Assembly: GCA_028818795.1 (NCBI GenBank)
Contig: JAPPND010000021.1
Span: 1-64,000, forward strand
Length of the DNA: 64,000 nucleotides
Direction: 5' to 3'
Source: Gammaproteobacteria bacterium
GTDB taxonomy: Bacteria; Pseudomonadota; Gammaproteobacteria; Pseudomonadales; Azotimanducaceae
Shown here: piece after piece, positions 1 to 10,656 of the stretch
Layout of the letters: each line of letters opens with the position of its first letter
Position numbering within the stretch: the first letter of the stretch is position 1
Program-made: the position numbers and the translations under genes
The notes under the pieces: model-generated
What the model was told of the DNA's origin: nothing
Databases searched by the model: none
What the model saw: only the letters and a program-made list of their open reading frames with translations

Positions 1-1290
1 CCCGAAAGCGATGCTTCTCTACGCACTGACGAGGTGCAGTTGAAGACCCACTCCGACCACTTGGATCGCGTCTACGCCGACACGGAGACCCGACAGAAAG
101 AGACCAAAGAGCTACTGGTCTCCCTCGCACTGTATCTGAACGGCGAGAAACTCGGCTTGTCTCTGGCCGCCCAGCGGACCTACCTGAGAAACGTCTTTGA
201 CGGCTATTCCCGCGACGAACATGGATTGGCCCAACGCCGTCGACTCGTCAAGTCCATGGCCGACATGGCGGAGTTCAGGCACAACTACTGGGATCCGACC
301 CGAGTTAAGGCCCTCGACGCCTTCCACCATTCCCCGCGACTATCGGACGAGCTAAAGCTCTGCTTCTCGTTCCTCAAGGCCATAGGTACGAGCCTCACTC
401 TCCCGATCCTTGCACGATATTGGGTGGCATGGCGTTCGGGCGATCTTCCAGAAGCCGAATTGCTCGAAGCTGCCAAAGCAATTGCCGCCTACGTTGTCCT
501 GCGCCGCAGCGTGACCGGCGGAACGGCCGGCATCGACTCCGAGTTCCGTCGCTTGATGCATCCCAATCCTGCGACTGGCGGCGGTCCCTTCTGCGCAGGC
601 GTCAACCGCCCCAATGGACTCCCAACCGCCGCCATACTCAAGACGGAACTCCGCGACCGGTACCTCAAAAAGCCCTGCGATACGCAGGATCGGCAGGCAT
701 GGGTCGCAGCCGCTGCCAACGTACCCTTGGCACGCAGTTCTCGCCCGCTGTGTCGACTCCTCCTACTCGCTGCTGCGCATAACGCGTTGCCCGATCCCGC
801 CACCCCCGGCCTGCTCACCAAGCAATCCGTACGCCGCAGTGAAAACCTGGACTATCTCAGTTTTCGCAGATGGGACAGTCCCCTCTATGCCACCGTCGAA
901 CATGTAGCCCCTGACTCCACCACGAACGCCGCTTGGGATGCAGCCATCTACCGGGACGAGTTTCGCCACACTCTAGGCAATCTCATCCTTCTGCCCCATA
1001 GAGAGAACGCCAAAATCGGCAACGCCGAGTGGTCGAAGAAGAAGCTCTTCTATCGAGCGCTCACCGCCAAGACGCAGGATGACAAGGATGCCGTCCTGCA
1101 GCAGGCACGGAAACAAGGCCTCGACTTCGGCAAGAAGACGCGCGAGCTCTTTGCCGACAGCGAACAGCTTGTGATTCTCGAGTCACTCGACGCTGTCGCG
1201 ATTTGGGACCGCGAATTCATTCAGTTCCGCGGGCAAAGGCTGCTGGAGCTTGCGTGGGACGAAATCTGGTCCTGGCTGGCGCCCGACTGA
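1..1290 (+). CDS. C-terminal part of a GmrSD/DUF262-DUF1524-type protein (5' end outside window)
   Basis: The reading frame is open from base 1; the first in-window start is a GTG at 34, but codons before it read through without a stop, so the true start probably lies upstream. About 300 residues in, the signature EHVAPDS, then LGNLILLP, N and a Lys-rich NAEWSKKK stretch match the HNH-like DUF1524 nuclease domain, which normally follows an N-terminal DUF262 ParB-like NTPase domain in GmrSD-type (type IV) restriction enzymes and related phage-defence proteins. The NTPase half is not visible. It converges on the integrase with a 2-base gap, inside what looks like a tRNA-Leu island, so a defence cargo role is inferred. 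Family assignment is fairly firm; function is not tested. Confidence 0.7.
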   Translation, partial: PESDASLRTDEVQLKTHSDHLDRVYADTETRQKETKELLVSLALYLNGEKLGLSLAAQRTYLRNVFDGYSRDEHGLAQRRRLVKSMADMAEFRHNYWDPTRVKALDAFHHSPRLSDELKLCFSFLKAIGTSLTLPILARYWVAWRSGDLPEAELLEAAKAIAAYVVLRRSVTGGTAGIDSEFRRLMHPNPATGGGPFCAGVNRPNGLPTAAILKTELRDRYLKKPCDTQDRQAWVAAAANVPLARSSRPLCRLLLLAAAHNALPDPATPGLLTKQSVRRSENLDYLSFRRWDSPLYATVEHVAPDSTTNAAWDAAIYRDEFRHTLGNLILLPHRENAKIGNAEWSKKKLFYRALTAKTQDDKDAVLQQARKQGLDFGKKTRELFADSEQLVILESLDAVAIWDREFIQFRGQRLLELAWDEIWSWLAPD

Positions 1291-1292
1291 CG

Positions 1293-2516
1293 TCAGACCG
1301 CACTAATGCCTCGGCATGGCTTCGTTTTCGACCCTTCGTTCGGGATGGCGGTACAGTGAACGCCCCACTGCTCCATGAGCAAACGGCGCTTCTCGAGAAG
1401 GTCGCTGCGCGCATACGCCCTTTCGACGGCACTCCCCACAGTGTGGGAAAGGCACAACTCCATGACCGCGTGGTCTGCATCGGTTTGCTCGCTGGCCCAG
1501 GTCCGAAACGAACTCCGGAAACCGTGGACCGTCGTTCTGTCCGCCAGCCCTACGGTGTGCAGCACCTTCATGAGAGTCATGTCGCTCAGCGGCTTGCGAG
1601 GGTTCCTTGGCGATGGGAATGCCACGGGACCCTTCGCAAGGACTCGCGCACGTTCGAGCACACCCATCGCCGCTTGGCTGAGGGGCACCACATGTCGGGC
1701 GTTGGCCTTCGTCCGTTCGGGCGCGATGCACCATTGATTCCGATCTAGGTCGAACTCCTCCCATAGAGCGCCGCGAACCTCGCCACTACGGGTCGCGGTC
1801 AGCACGAGGAGTTCCAGACACAGCTTCGAACTGTCGGATGCTCCACACGCACGAATGTCGCCAAGCGCGGCCGGAACTGCCGCATAGGCCAGTGACCGGT
1901 GGTGCTTTCGGACACTGGACATGACCGGGAGTGCGCCGTTGATCGCGTCGCCGGCGACGTTTTGCTCGACGTGGCCGTGCGCCTGACACCATTGCAAGGT
2001 CGCCCGGACGCGCTGGCGGAGCTTCCGCGCCACTTCGGGATGGGTTGTCCAGACAGGTTTCAAGATGCGTAGGACATCCTCCCGCCCGATGCGATCGACG
2101 CGCATGTCGCCGATGACCGGGAACGCCCGCTTCTCCATGCCCTGCATCCAGTTCTTCGCCGTCTTGCCGTCGCGCCAGCGGGGGAGATTGGCTTCGAACG
2201 TCGCCTCGGCCGCCTTGCGGAAGGTCGGTATCCTCGTCCGTCGCTTCTCTGCCAGCGGGTTGCGACCGTTGGCAATCGCCAGTCGATTCTCGATCGCGCG
2301 CTCTCGGGCGTGCGCGAGCGAGATCAACGGATATGGGCCGAGACCGATGTCGTGCCGGCGTCCATCGATCACGATTCGCTGGATCCACGACTTGGTTCCG
2401 GACGGCGTGACGTTGAGGTACAGCGTGTCGCCATCACCATATCGACCAGGGACCAGAGCCCTCCGAACCGCTGTAGCCGTCAGTTTTCGCCACGCCATAC
2501 CCACATTCATACCCAC
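1293..2516 (-). CDS. P4-type tyrosine integrase of a tRNA-Leu genomic island
   Basis: A 407-residue site-specific recombinase. The N-terminal 90 residues are the DUF4102 arm-binding domain (GDGDTLYLNVTPSGTKSW, then a GLGPYPLISLAHAR stretch), followed by a SAM-like core-binding domain and the catalytic domain. Catalytic residues are visible: Arg in TATRSGEVRG, Lys in the TKANARH segment, His-x-x-Arg in HGFRSSFR, His in CLSHTVG and the nucleophilic Tyr in ERAYARSD. It is transcribed away from the adjacent tRNA-Leu, the usual arrangement when the tRNA 3' end is attB. A good sigma-70 promoter lies just upstream (2529-2557). Several alternative in-frame Met codons occur in the first 7 residues (MGMNVGM), encoded across a CATACCCACA direct repeat. 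Confidence 0.93.
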   Translation of the reverse strand: MGMNVGMAWRKLTATAVRRALVPGRYGDGDTLYLNVTPSGTKSWIQRIVIDGRRHDIGLGPYPLISLAHARERAIENRLAIANGRNPLAEKRRTRIPTFRKAAEATFEANLPRWRDGKTAKNWMQGMEKRAFPVIGDMRVDRIGREDVLRILKPVWTTHPEVARKLRQRVRATLQWCQAHGHVEQNVAGDAINGALPVMSSVRKHHRSLAYAAVPAALGDIRACGASDSSKLCLELLVLTATRSGEVRGALWEEFDLDRNQWCIAPERTKANARHVVPLSQAAMGVLERARVLAKGPVAFPSPRNPRKPLSDMTLMKVLHTVGLADRTTVHGFRSSFRTWASEQTDADHAVMELCLSHTVGSAVERAYARSDLLEKRRLLMEQWGVHCTAIPNEGSKTKPCRGISAV

Positions 2517-2528
2517 ACAATGCGTGAG

Positions 2529-2557
2529 ATTTTGCGCGAAGCCGGGAAACCTGTCAA
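2529..2557 (-). promoter_or_regulatory. Sigma-70 promoter of the integrase
   Basis: On the minus strand a perfect TTGACA (-35, 2557-2552) is followed after 17 bases by CAAAAT (-10, 2534-2529). The start codon of the integrase is at 2516, so the transcript would have a very short leader. Confidence 0.65.
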
Positions 2558-2642
2558 GACCGCCCGTTTCGTTTTTTGATAAATAAAACAGTCAGTTAAA
2601 TGACAATATGAGGCAAAATGAAACGCCGTGAAATGAAGAGTT

Positions 2643-2729
2643 TGGTGCCTGGGGAGAGACTCGAACTCTCACATGGTTTCCCATACCAGATTTTGAGTCT
2701 GGCGCGTCTACCGATTTCGCCACCCAGGC
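2643..2729 (-). tRNA. tRNA-Leu (anticodon CAA)
   Basis: On the minus strand the sequence folds as a class II tRNA: acceptor GCCTGGG pairs with CCCAGGC, the anticodon stem CCAGA/TCTGG encloses CTCAAAA with anticodon CAA, there is a long variable arm, the TTCGAGTC T-loop and an encoded CCA end (2645-2643). The 3' end abuts the integrase region, so this is the likely attachment target of the island that extends leftwards out of the window. Confidence 0.95.
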
Positions 2730-2863
2730 AGGACCAAGGACGGCTCGCGCAGTCCGAAGGATCCGGGGCATTGTGCGTCAATCGAAACGCTAGTCAAGCT
2801 TGAGCTGCTTGCAACCGCAGTGCGTTGGCCTAACACTGCCCGCTCCTTTGGACGAGGCTGAAT

Positions 2864-3658
2864 GTGAGCCCATTCCGAATCCCTCTGGCGGTACTCGCGC
2901 TGATCTTGGCGGGGTGCTACACCGGCGAAGGTTCCGGTCGGGTGGTGGTCGAACGCTTCGACGTGGGCGAGTTCACCGAAGTGGTCTTGAGCGGCGACGG
3001 CAGGGTCATCATTGCCCCAGGGGAGCACGCCGTGTCGGTGTCCGCAGAAGACGACATCGTGCCCTCTCTCAACGTCGTCGTTGACGGCAAGAGGCTGGTC
3101 CTGCAACGCGAGGTTGACTGGATCGACGGTATTCGCCCGACCGTGCCGATCCAGTTCCGCGTGACCATGCCGATGCTGGAGGGTGTTCGGGTATCGGGTA
3201 GTGCGATTGCGACCGTCCGGGGGGTGCCGTTCGCTGACGAAGCGACCCTCGCGACCTCGGGCGTGGCCTCCATCGACGCGGCCCCGGTGGTTTGCGGGCA
3301 CTTGGTGGCTGAGGTCGACGGTGCCGGTGAGATGTTGGTCAGCGGAGTCGCCGGTGCGACATTTCGAGGTGCCGTCGGTGGCTTGGGACGTATCACCGCG
3401 TTGGGGGAGGTCGACGAGGTGGAGGTCGTCGTCACCGGTTCCGGACTCTTTCGGGGCAGCGGTCTCCTTGGTGCGTCGATCCGGGCGGAAGTCGGCGGCG
3501 TAGGTCAGGCCTTCGTCTGGGCGGAACGTCGCTTGGATGCCGACGTCGGCGGCGACGGTCGTCTCGTCTACCGGGGCGATCCGGTAGTCGAGGGGCGGGT
3601 TGGAGAGGACGACCGGATCACGCGGATGGAATCCCCGCCAACCCTACCCGGCGGTTGA
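2864..3658 (+). CDS. Lipoprotein with DUF2807 (GIN) beta-repeat domain
   Basis: Starts at GTG 2864. Residues 1-18 form a lipoprotein signal peptide with lipobox LILAGC, so the mature protein is anchored through Cys18 to a membrane. The rest is rich in short beta-strand repeats with the pattern V.VSGSA/V.VTGSG/VGGDG typical of the DUF2807 putative auto-transporter adhesin head (GIN) domain: VERFDVGEFTEVVLSGDG near the start, then VRVSGSAIATV, VDGAGEM, VVTGSGLF and VGGDGRL. The ligand of this family is not established. It ends directly at the queA start (TGA 3656-3658, GTG 3659) and is probably co-transcribed with it. Confidence 0.75.
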   Translation: MSPFRIPLAVLALILAGCYTGEGSGRVVVERFDVGEFTEVVLSGDGRVIIAPGEHAVSVSAEDDIVPSLNVVVDGKRLVLQREVDWIDGIRPTVPIQFRVTMPMLEGVRVSGSAIATVRGVPFADEATLATSGVASIDAAPVVCGHLVAEVDGAGEMLVSGVAGATFRGAVGGLGRITALGEVDEVEVVVTGSGLFRGSGLLGASIRAEVGGVGQAFVWAERRLDADVGGDGRLVYRGDPVVEGRVGEDDRITRMESPPTLPGG

Positions 3659-5945
<2,287 letters not shown>

Positions 5946-5959
5946 AGGGAACCCAATCG

Positions 5960-6292
5960 ATGATCGACATGCCTGAATTCGCTTACGCCGCTGCCCCAGC
6001 AGGCGGTGGTTCGTGGTCGCTGTTCCTGCTGCTTGGCGGCATGTTCGTCATCATGTATTTCCTGATGATCCGGCCGCAGAGCAAGCGCCGCAAGGAACAC
6101 CAGGCGTTGGTCTCGAGCCTCTCCAAGGGCGACGAAGTCGTGACGATCGGCGGCATCACGGGGCACGTCACCAAGGTTGAAGAGGGTTTCGTCAAGATCA
6201 AGGTGGCGAACAACGTCGAATTGCGGATGCAGAAGAGTTCCGTGAATGCCTCGCTTCCCAAGGGAACGCTCAAGTCCTTGGAGGAGGACTAG
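5960..6292 (+). CDS. yajC: Preprotein translocase accessory subunit YajC
   Basis: 110 residues, typical for YajC. A short periplasmic N-terminus precedes one membrane helix (about residues 17-36, SLFLLLGGMFVIMYFLMI), then the family hallmark RPQSKRRKEHQ and a cytoplasmic domain with GDEVVTIGGITGHV. YajC binds SecDF and forms part of the SecYEG-SecDF-YajC holotranslocon. It sits between tgt and secD as in many Gammaproteobacteria. ATG 5960 is preceded by GAGGGA; a second ATG at 5969 is possible. Confidence 0.95.
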   Translation: MIDMPEFAYAAAPAGGGSWSLFLLLGGMFVIMYFLMIRPQSKRRKEHQALVSSLSKGDEVVTIGGITGHVTKVEEGFVKIKVANNVELRMQKSSVNASLPKGTLKSLEED

Positions 6293-6367
6293 CGACCACG
6301 AAGCCGCGAACGGAGGCGGGTCCCGAGGGTTGATTTTTCGATGCCGGGACACCAATAACGGCATATC

Positions 6368-8311
6368 GTGTTCAACCCGCGTAACCAGCCTAGCGGTCTT
6401 GGAATGCCGGGCTTCGGCCTTCCGGGCGGCCCGCGCAGAGGCGGCGCAACCGGGCGGATCGCCCCGTGGCGCTACCTGGTGTTCGTCCTGGTGGTCACAC
6501 TTGGCGGCTTGTACGCCGCGCCCAACTTGTTTCCCCCGGACTTCGCGCTTCAGATCAGCGTCGACAACAGCGACCGGCCAGTCGACCACGAGCTTCTCGC
6601 CGAGTTGGCGGATCGGCTGGAACTTGAGGGCATAACGACAATCGGAACCGAGCTTGCCGACCGGGGCGGGCTGATCCGGGTGGCGAACGCCAACGACCAA
6701 CTCCAAGCCGGTGCCATTCTGCAGGAGCACTTGAATCCACTTGGCGAAGATCGCCAGTTCGTTGTGGCCTTCAACCTGGCATCGACCACCCCGGGCTGGT
6801 TGCGGTCCATCGGCGCCGAGCCCATGACCCTTGGCCTCGACCTGAAGGGCGGGGCGCACTTCCTGCTCCAGGTGGACATGGAGGAGGCGGTGGCGAAACG
6901 CCTGACCGACGAGGTGGAGAAGATCAAGGACATGCTGCGCGAGGAACGCATTCGCTATCGCAGCACCGACGATGCCGTGCAGGGGAATACGTTGTCGGTT
7001 AGCTTCGTCACGCCGCAGTTGCGCGACCGGGCCATCGAGGTCATCGAGGACGAGTTCCGGCAGCCGGACTACCTGCTCGAACCCACGGAGTCCGGGGGGC
7101 GGGCCGGCTTCGTGATCACGGTCCAGGACACCAAGCTCCGGGAGATCGAGAGCAGTGCCATCGAGCAGAACCTGACGGGCTTAAGAAACCGCATCAATCA
7201 GCTCGGTGTCGCGGAGCCGCTGGTGCAGCGCCTCGGCCGGGCGCGCATCGCGATCGACTTGCCGGGCGTGCAGGACAGCGCCGAGGCGAAGCGCAAGATC
7301 GACAAGTTCGCGAACCTGGAGTTCCGGCTCGAGGCGGCCGCCAACGACCGTGCGTCGGAGATCGAGCAGTGGCCCTACGAGGGCCGGGTCGTGGATCTCA
7401 ACAAGCGCATCATTCTCACCGGCGACCATGTCGTCCACGCCGCCCAGGGGCGGGACCCGGACAACGGCATGCCACAGGTCGACATCAAGCTCGACAGCCG
7501 GGGCGGGGAGATGTTCCACGAGGCCACCGCGCCGAACATCGGACGCCGCATGGCGGTCATCTTCATCGAGCACAAGTCCATCGTCACCACCGAGATCGTC
7601 GACGGAGAACGCGTCGAGAAGCTCACCAGTCGGGCCGACGAACGCGTGATCAGCCTCGCCACGATCCGCGCGGCGCTTGGCTACAACTTCCGGATCACCG
7701 GGCTGTCGGTTCGGGAAGCCCAGGAACTCGCGTTCCTGCTCCGCGCCGGCGCCCTGGCCGCACCCATGTATATCGTCGAAGAGCGAACGGTGGGCGCGTC
7801 GCTGGGCGAGGAGAACATCGAGCGCGGGATGGTCGCGGTGGCAATCGGCTTCGGCCTGGTGCTGGCGTTCATGCTGGTCTACTACAAAGTGTTCGGCCTG
7901 ATCGCCAACATCGCCCTGACCTTGAACCTGGTCATCCTGGTGGCGGTGATGTCGGTGCTCGGGGCGACCCTCACCCTGCCCGGAATCGCTGGCATCGTGC
8001 TCACGGTGGGCATGGCGGTGGACGCCAACGTGCTCATATTCTCCCGGGTCCGGGAGGAGCTGAAGTCGAGTCCTCCAGCGCAGGCGATCCCGGCGGGCTA
8101 CGACCGCGCCTTCCTCACCATCCTGGATGCCAACGTCACGACGCTGTTTGTGGCGCTGATTCTGCTGACCATCGGAAGCGGCCCAATCGCTGGATTCGCC
8201 ATAACACTGTCCATCGGCATCCTCACGTCCATGTTCACCGCCATCTTCGGCTCCCGCCTGCTGGTGCACCTTGTCTACGGTCGTCCCCGGGTCGAGAGGG
8301 TCTGGATCTGA
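6368..8311 (+). CDS. secD: Protein translocase subunit SecD
   Basis: 647 residues starting at GTG 6368. SecD, with SecF, uses the proton-motive force to pull secreted proteins out on the periplasmic side. A first membrane helix (about 33-55) is followed by the periplasmic P1 domain with GLDLKGGAHFLLQVD and LRNRINQLGVAEP, then the P1-head region (residues about 335-460) and five clustered membrane helices starting at RGMVAVAIGFGLVLAFML. The RND-family motif VDANVLIFSRVREEL contains the Asp implicated in proton transport. The stop overlaps the secF start by one base. The C-terminal 314 codons are duplicated at 9273-10214. Confidence 0.97.
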   Translation: MFNPRNQPSGLGMPGFGLPGGPRRGGATGRIAPWRYLVFVLVVTLGGLYAAPNLFPPDFALQISVDNSDRPVDHELLAELADRLELEGITTIGTELADRGGLIRVANANDQLQAGAILQEHLNPLGEDRQFVVAFNLASTTPGWLRSIGAEPMTLGLDLKGGAHFLLQVDMEEAVAKRLTDEVEKIKDMLREERIRYRSTDDAVQGNTLSVSFVTPQLRDRAIEVIEDEFRQPDYLLEPTESGGRAGFVITVQDTKLREIESSAIEQNLTGLRNRINQLGVAEPLVQRLGRARIAIDLPGVQDSAEAKRKIDKFANLEFRLEAAANDRASEIEQWPYEGRVVDLNKRIILTGDHVVHAAQGRDPDNGMPQVDIKLDSRGGEMFHEATAPNIGRRMAVIFIEHKSIVTTEIVDGERVEKLTSRADERVISLATIRAALGYNFRITGLSVREAQELAFLLRAGALAAPMYIVEERTVGASLGEENIERGMVAVAIGFGLVLAFMLVYYKVFGLIANIALTLNLVILVAVMSVLGATLTLPGIAGIVLTVGMAVDANVLIFSRVREELKSSPPAQAIPAGYDRAFLTILDANVTTLFVALILLTIGSGPIAGFAITLSIGILTSMFTAIFGSRLLVHLVYGRPRVERVWI

Positions 8312-9222
8312 TGACCACCTTCGACTTCATGGGCAAGCGCAAGATCGCGGCGGCGGTGTCGATTGTCCTCGTGGTCGTCTCGGTCGGCTCGGTGATCTTC
8401 CTGGGCGTCAACCGCGGGCTCGACTTCACGGGCGGCGTGCGGGTGGAGTTGGGTTTCGAGACGGCGGTGACTGCGGAACAGATCAGAGCCCTCCTGACGG
8501 ATGCGGGCTACACCGAGGGCGTCGTGCAGAGCCTCGGATCGGAAACGGAAGTCCGTGTCAGGATGCCGCCGCTGCCGGGCGTGGACCAGTCCGAGCTCGG
8601 CGACGACGTCGTCACGGCCGTACGGAGCGGGTTCGACGACGTGACGCTGCGAAACCTGGAGTTCGTGGGGCCTGCGGTCGGCGAGGAACTGACCGAGAAG
8701 GGCGGCTTGGCGCTGCTCGTGGCGCTGGGTGTCGTGATGTTCTACATCATGTGGCGCTTTACGGGTAAGTTCGCGGTGGGCGCGGTGGCGGCATTGGTCC
8801 ATGACGTGGTCATCACCGTCGGCGCGTTCTCGGTTTTCCAGTGGACCTTCAACCTGCCGGAGCTGGCGGCACTGCTGGCGGTGATCGGCTACTCGCTGAA
8901 CGACACCATCGTGGTTTCGGACCGTATCCGCGAGAACTTCAGGTCGGTGCGCCGGGGCACGCCGTTCGAGATCATCAACCAGTCGCTGAACCAGACCCTG
9001 GGCAGGACGCTGGTGACGTCGTTGACCACGTTGCTGGTGCTGGTGGTCCTGCTCATCGTCGCCGGGGACCAGATCTCGGGGTTCGCGACGGCGCTCACCA
9101 TCGGGGTGGTCGTCGGGACTTACTCGTCGATCTACGTGGCCGCCAATGTGCTGCTGGCAATGGGGATCACCAAGCAGGATCTCGCGCTGCCCGAGCGGGA
9201 AGGGGCGGACGAGACGCCTTGA
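8311..9222 (+). CDS. secF: Protein translocase subunit SecF
   Basis: 303 residues from ATG 8311, which overlaps the secD stop (ATGA). Helix 1 (about 11-31) is followed by the hallmark NRGLDFTGGVRVEL, a small periplasmic domain, and a bundle of five helices starting around GGLALLVALGVVMFYIMW. The conserved GYSLNDTIVVSDRIRENF motif is the SecF counterpart of the SecD proton-relay segment. It forms a one-to-one complex with SecD. Normal length, no defects seen. It is followed 50 bases later by the fragment of a second secD copy. Confidence 0.97.
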   Translation: MTTFDFMGKRKIAAAVSIVLVVVSVGSVIFLGVNRGLDFTGGVRVELGFETAVTAEQIRALLTDAGYTEGVVQSLGSETEVRVRMPPLPGVDQSELGDDVVTAVRSGFDDVTLRNLEFVGPAVGEELTEKGGLALLVALGVVMFYIMWRFTGKFAVGAVAALVHDVVITVGAFSVFQWTFNLPELAALLAVIGYSLNDTIVVSDRIRENFRSVRRGTPFEIINQSLNQTLGRTLVTSLTTLLVLVVLLIVAGDQISGFATALTIGVVVGTYSSIYVAANVLLAMGITKQDLALPEREGADETP

Positions 9223-9243
9223 ACAATCGACCGACGCGGCGTG

Positions 9244-9259
9244 CCGTAGGGGCGCGCCC
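9244..9259. repeat. Partial REP at the junction of the secD duplication
   Basis: CCGTAGGGG followed by the palindrome GGGCGCGCCC lies 13 bases before homology to secD begins. It matches the start of the REP found in tgt and elsewhere but lacks the full hairpin, so it looks like a broken copy left at a rearrangement point. Confidence 0.55.
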
Positions 9260-9272
9260 TTTCCGGTCACAA

Positions 9273-10255
9273 TGGCCCTACGAGGGCCGGGTCGTGGATC
9301 TCAACAAGCGCATCATCCTCACGGGCGATCACGTCATCCATGCCGCCCAGGGACGCGACGCCGAGACTGGCTTGCCGGTGGTCGTCATCAAGCTCGACAG
9401 TCGGGGCGGCGAGACGATGCACGAGGCGACCGCGCCCAACATCGGCCGCCGCATGGCGGTCATCTTCATCGAGCACAAGCCCATCGTGACCACCGAGATC
9501 GTCGACGGCGAACGCGTGGACTCGCACAGCAGTCGGGCGGAGAAGCGAGTGGTCAGTCTGGCGACGATTCTAGAGCCGCTGCCCTATAGCTTCCAGATTA
9601 GCGGGCTGACGGTCAACGAAGCCAGGGAACTGGCGTTCCTGCTCCGCGCCGGGGCGCTGGCGGCGCCCATGTACATCGTGGAGGAACGCACGGTGGGCGC
9701 ATCGCTGGGCGAAGAGAACGTCGAGCGCGGCATGATCGCGGTCGCAATCGGCTTCGGACTGGTTCTGGCTTTCATGCTGGCCTACTACAAGGTGTTCGGC
9801 CTGATCGCCAACATCGCCCTGACCTTGAACCTGGTCGTCCTCGTGGCCGTGATGTCGGTGCTCGGCGCGACGCTCACCCTGCCGGGGATCGCCGGCATCG
9901 TGCTCACGGTGGGCATGGCGGTGGACGCCAACGTGCTTATATTCTCCCGGATCCGGGAGGAGCTGAAGTCCAAGCCGCCGGCCCAGGCGATCCCGGCGGG
10001 CTACGACCGCGCCTTCCTCACCATCTTGGATGCCAACGTCACGACGCTGTTCGTGGCCCTGATCCTGCTGACCATCGGCAGCGGTCCGATCGCCGGGTTC
10101 GCCGTGACGCTGTCCATCGGCATCATCACCTCGATGTTCACTGCCATCTTCGGCTCCCGCCTCCTAGTGCACCTAGTCTATGGCCGGGCGCGCGCCGAAA
10201 AGGTCTGGATCTGATGAGCGCGTTCGACTTTGTGGGCAAACGCAAGATGCCCTAG
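9273..10255 (+). pseudogene. Duplicated 3' half of secD plus first codons of secF
   Basis: Bases 9273-10214 align without any insertion or deletion to 7370-8311, the last 314 codons of secD, and the frame is fully open. By eye only about 35 residues differ, while many codons differ at third positions, including throughout the five membrane helices. It ends ATCTGATG like secD, followed by MSAFDFVGKRKMP and a stop (10214-10255), a stub of secF. No ATG lies in frame before 9417; a GTG at 9378 could start a protein holding the P1 head and five helices. It is either the remnant of a second secDF operon cut at a REP or a short expressed SecD paralogue; the lack of frame damage is odd for an old pseudogene. 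Confidence 0.8.
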
Positions 10256-10266
10256 ATTCGCGGGCA

Positions 10267-10656
10267 TCATTCGGCGGCTTCCTCTGCGCGACATCGGGTT
10301 CGAGTCAGCGCGTGACGCTTGCCGGTGTTCAGATGGACGAGTTCGCACTGCTGGCCGTCGAGAACCAACCGGAAACGATTCGGCGCTTCGTCGGCGGCGC
10401 CCGAGGCGCGCACGCCTTCGAGGCGCTCGTGGCGCCGACGTTCGATCACGAGCAGGCTCGATTCCGTGAATGCATCGTTCGCCAACAGGATGCGGCGACC
10501 GGGGAGGGCTTTCTCGACCGCGTCGCGGATTTCGGTCGTGCTTGCGGCCGTTGACTCGACCCGCAGCGCCGCGACATTCGCAGTCTCATCGGACCCGATG
10601 CTCTGACAGGCGGCGGCGACCAGGGAGGCCGGGATGGCGGCACGCATCGCGTTCAT
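10267..10656 (-). CDS. Small putative lipoprotein or secreted protein of unknown function
   Basis: 129 residues. The ATG (10656-10654) overlaps the stop of the S41 protease gene as ATGA, so the two are translationally coupled. The N-terminus MNAMRAAIPASLVAAAC resembles a weak lipoprotein signal. The remainder is a short alpha/beta domain (STTEIRDAVEKALPGRRILLANDAFTESS in outline) ending in an Arg-rich tail with two Cys. I do not recognise a family. The coupling suggests a partner or modulator of the protease, which is inference only. Confidence 0.55.
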   Translation of the reverse strand: MNAMRAAIPASLVAAACQSIGSDETANVAALRVESTAASTTEIRDAVEKALPGRRILLANDAFTESSLLVIERRRHERLEGVRASGAADEAPNRFRLVLDGQQCELVHLNTGKRHALTRTRCRAEEAAE

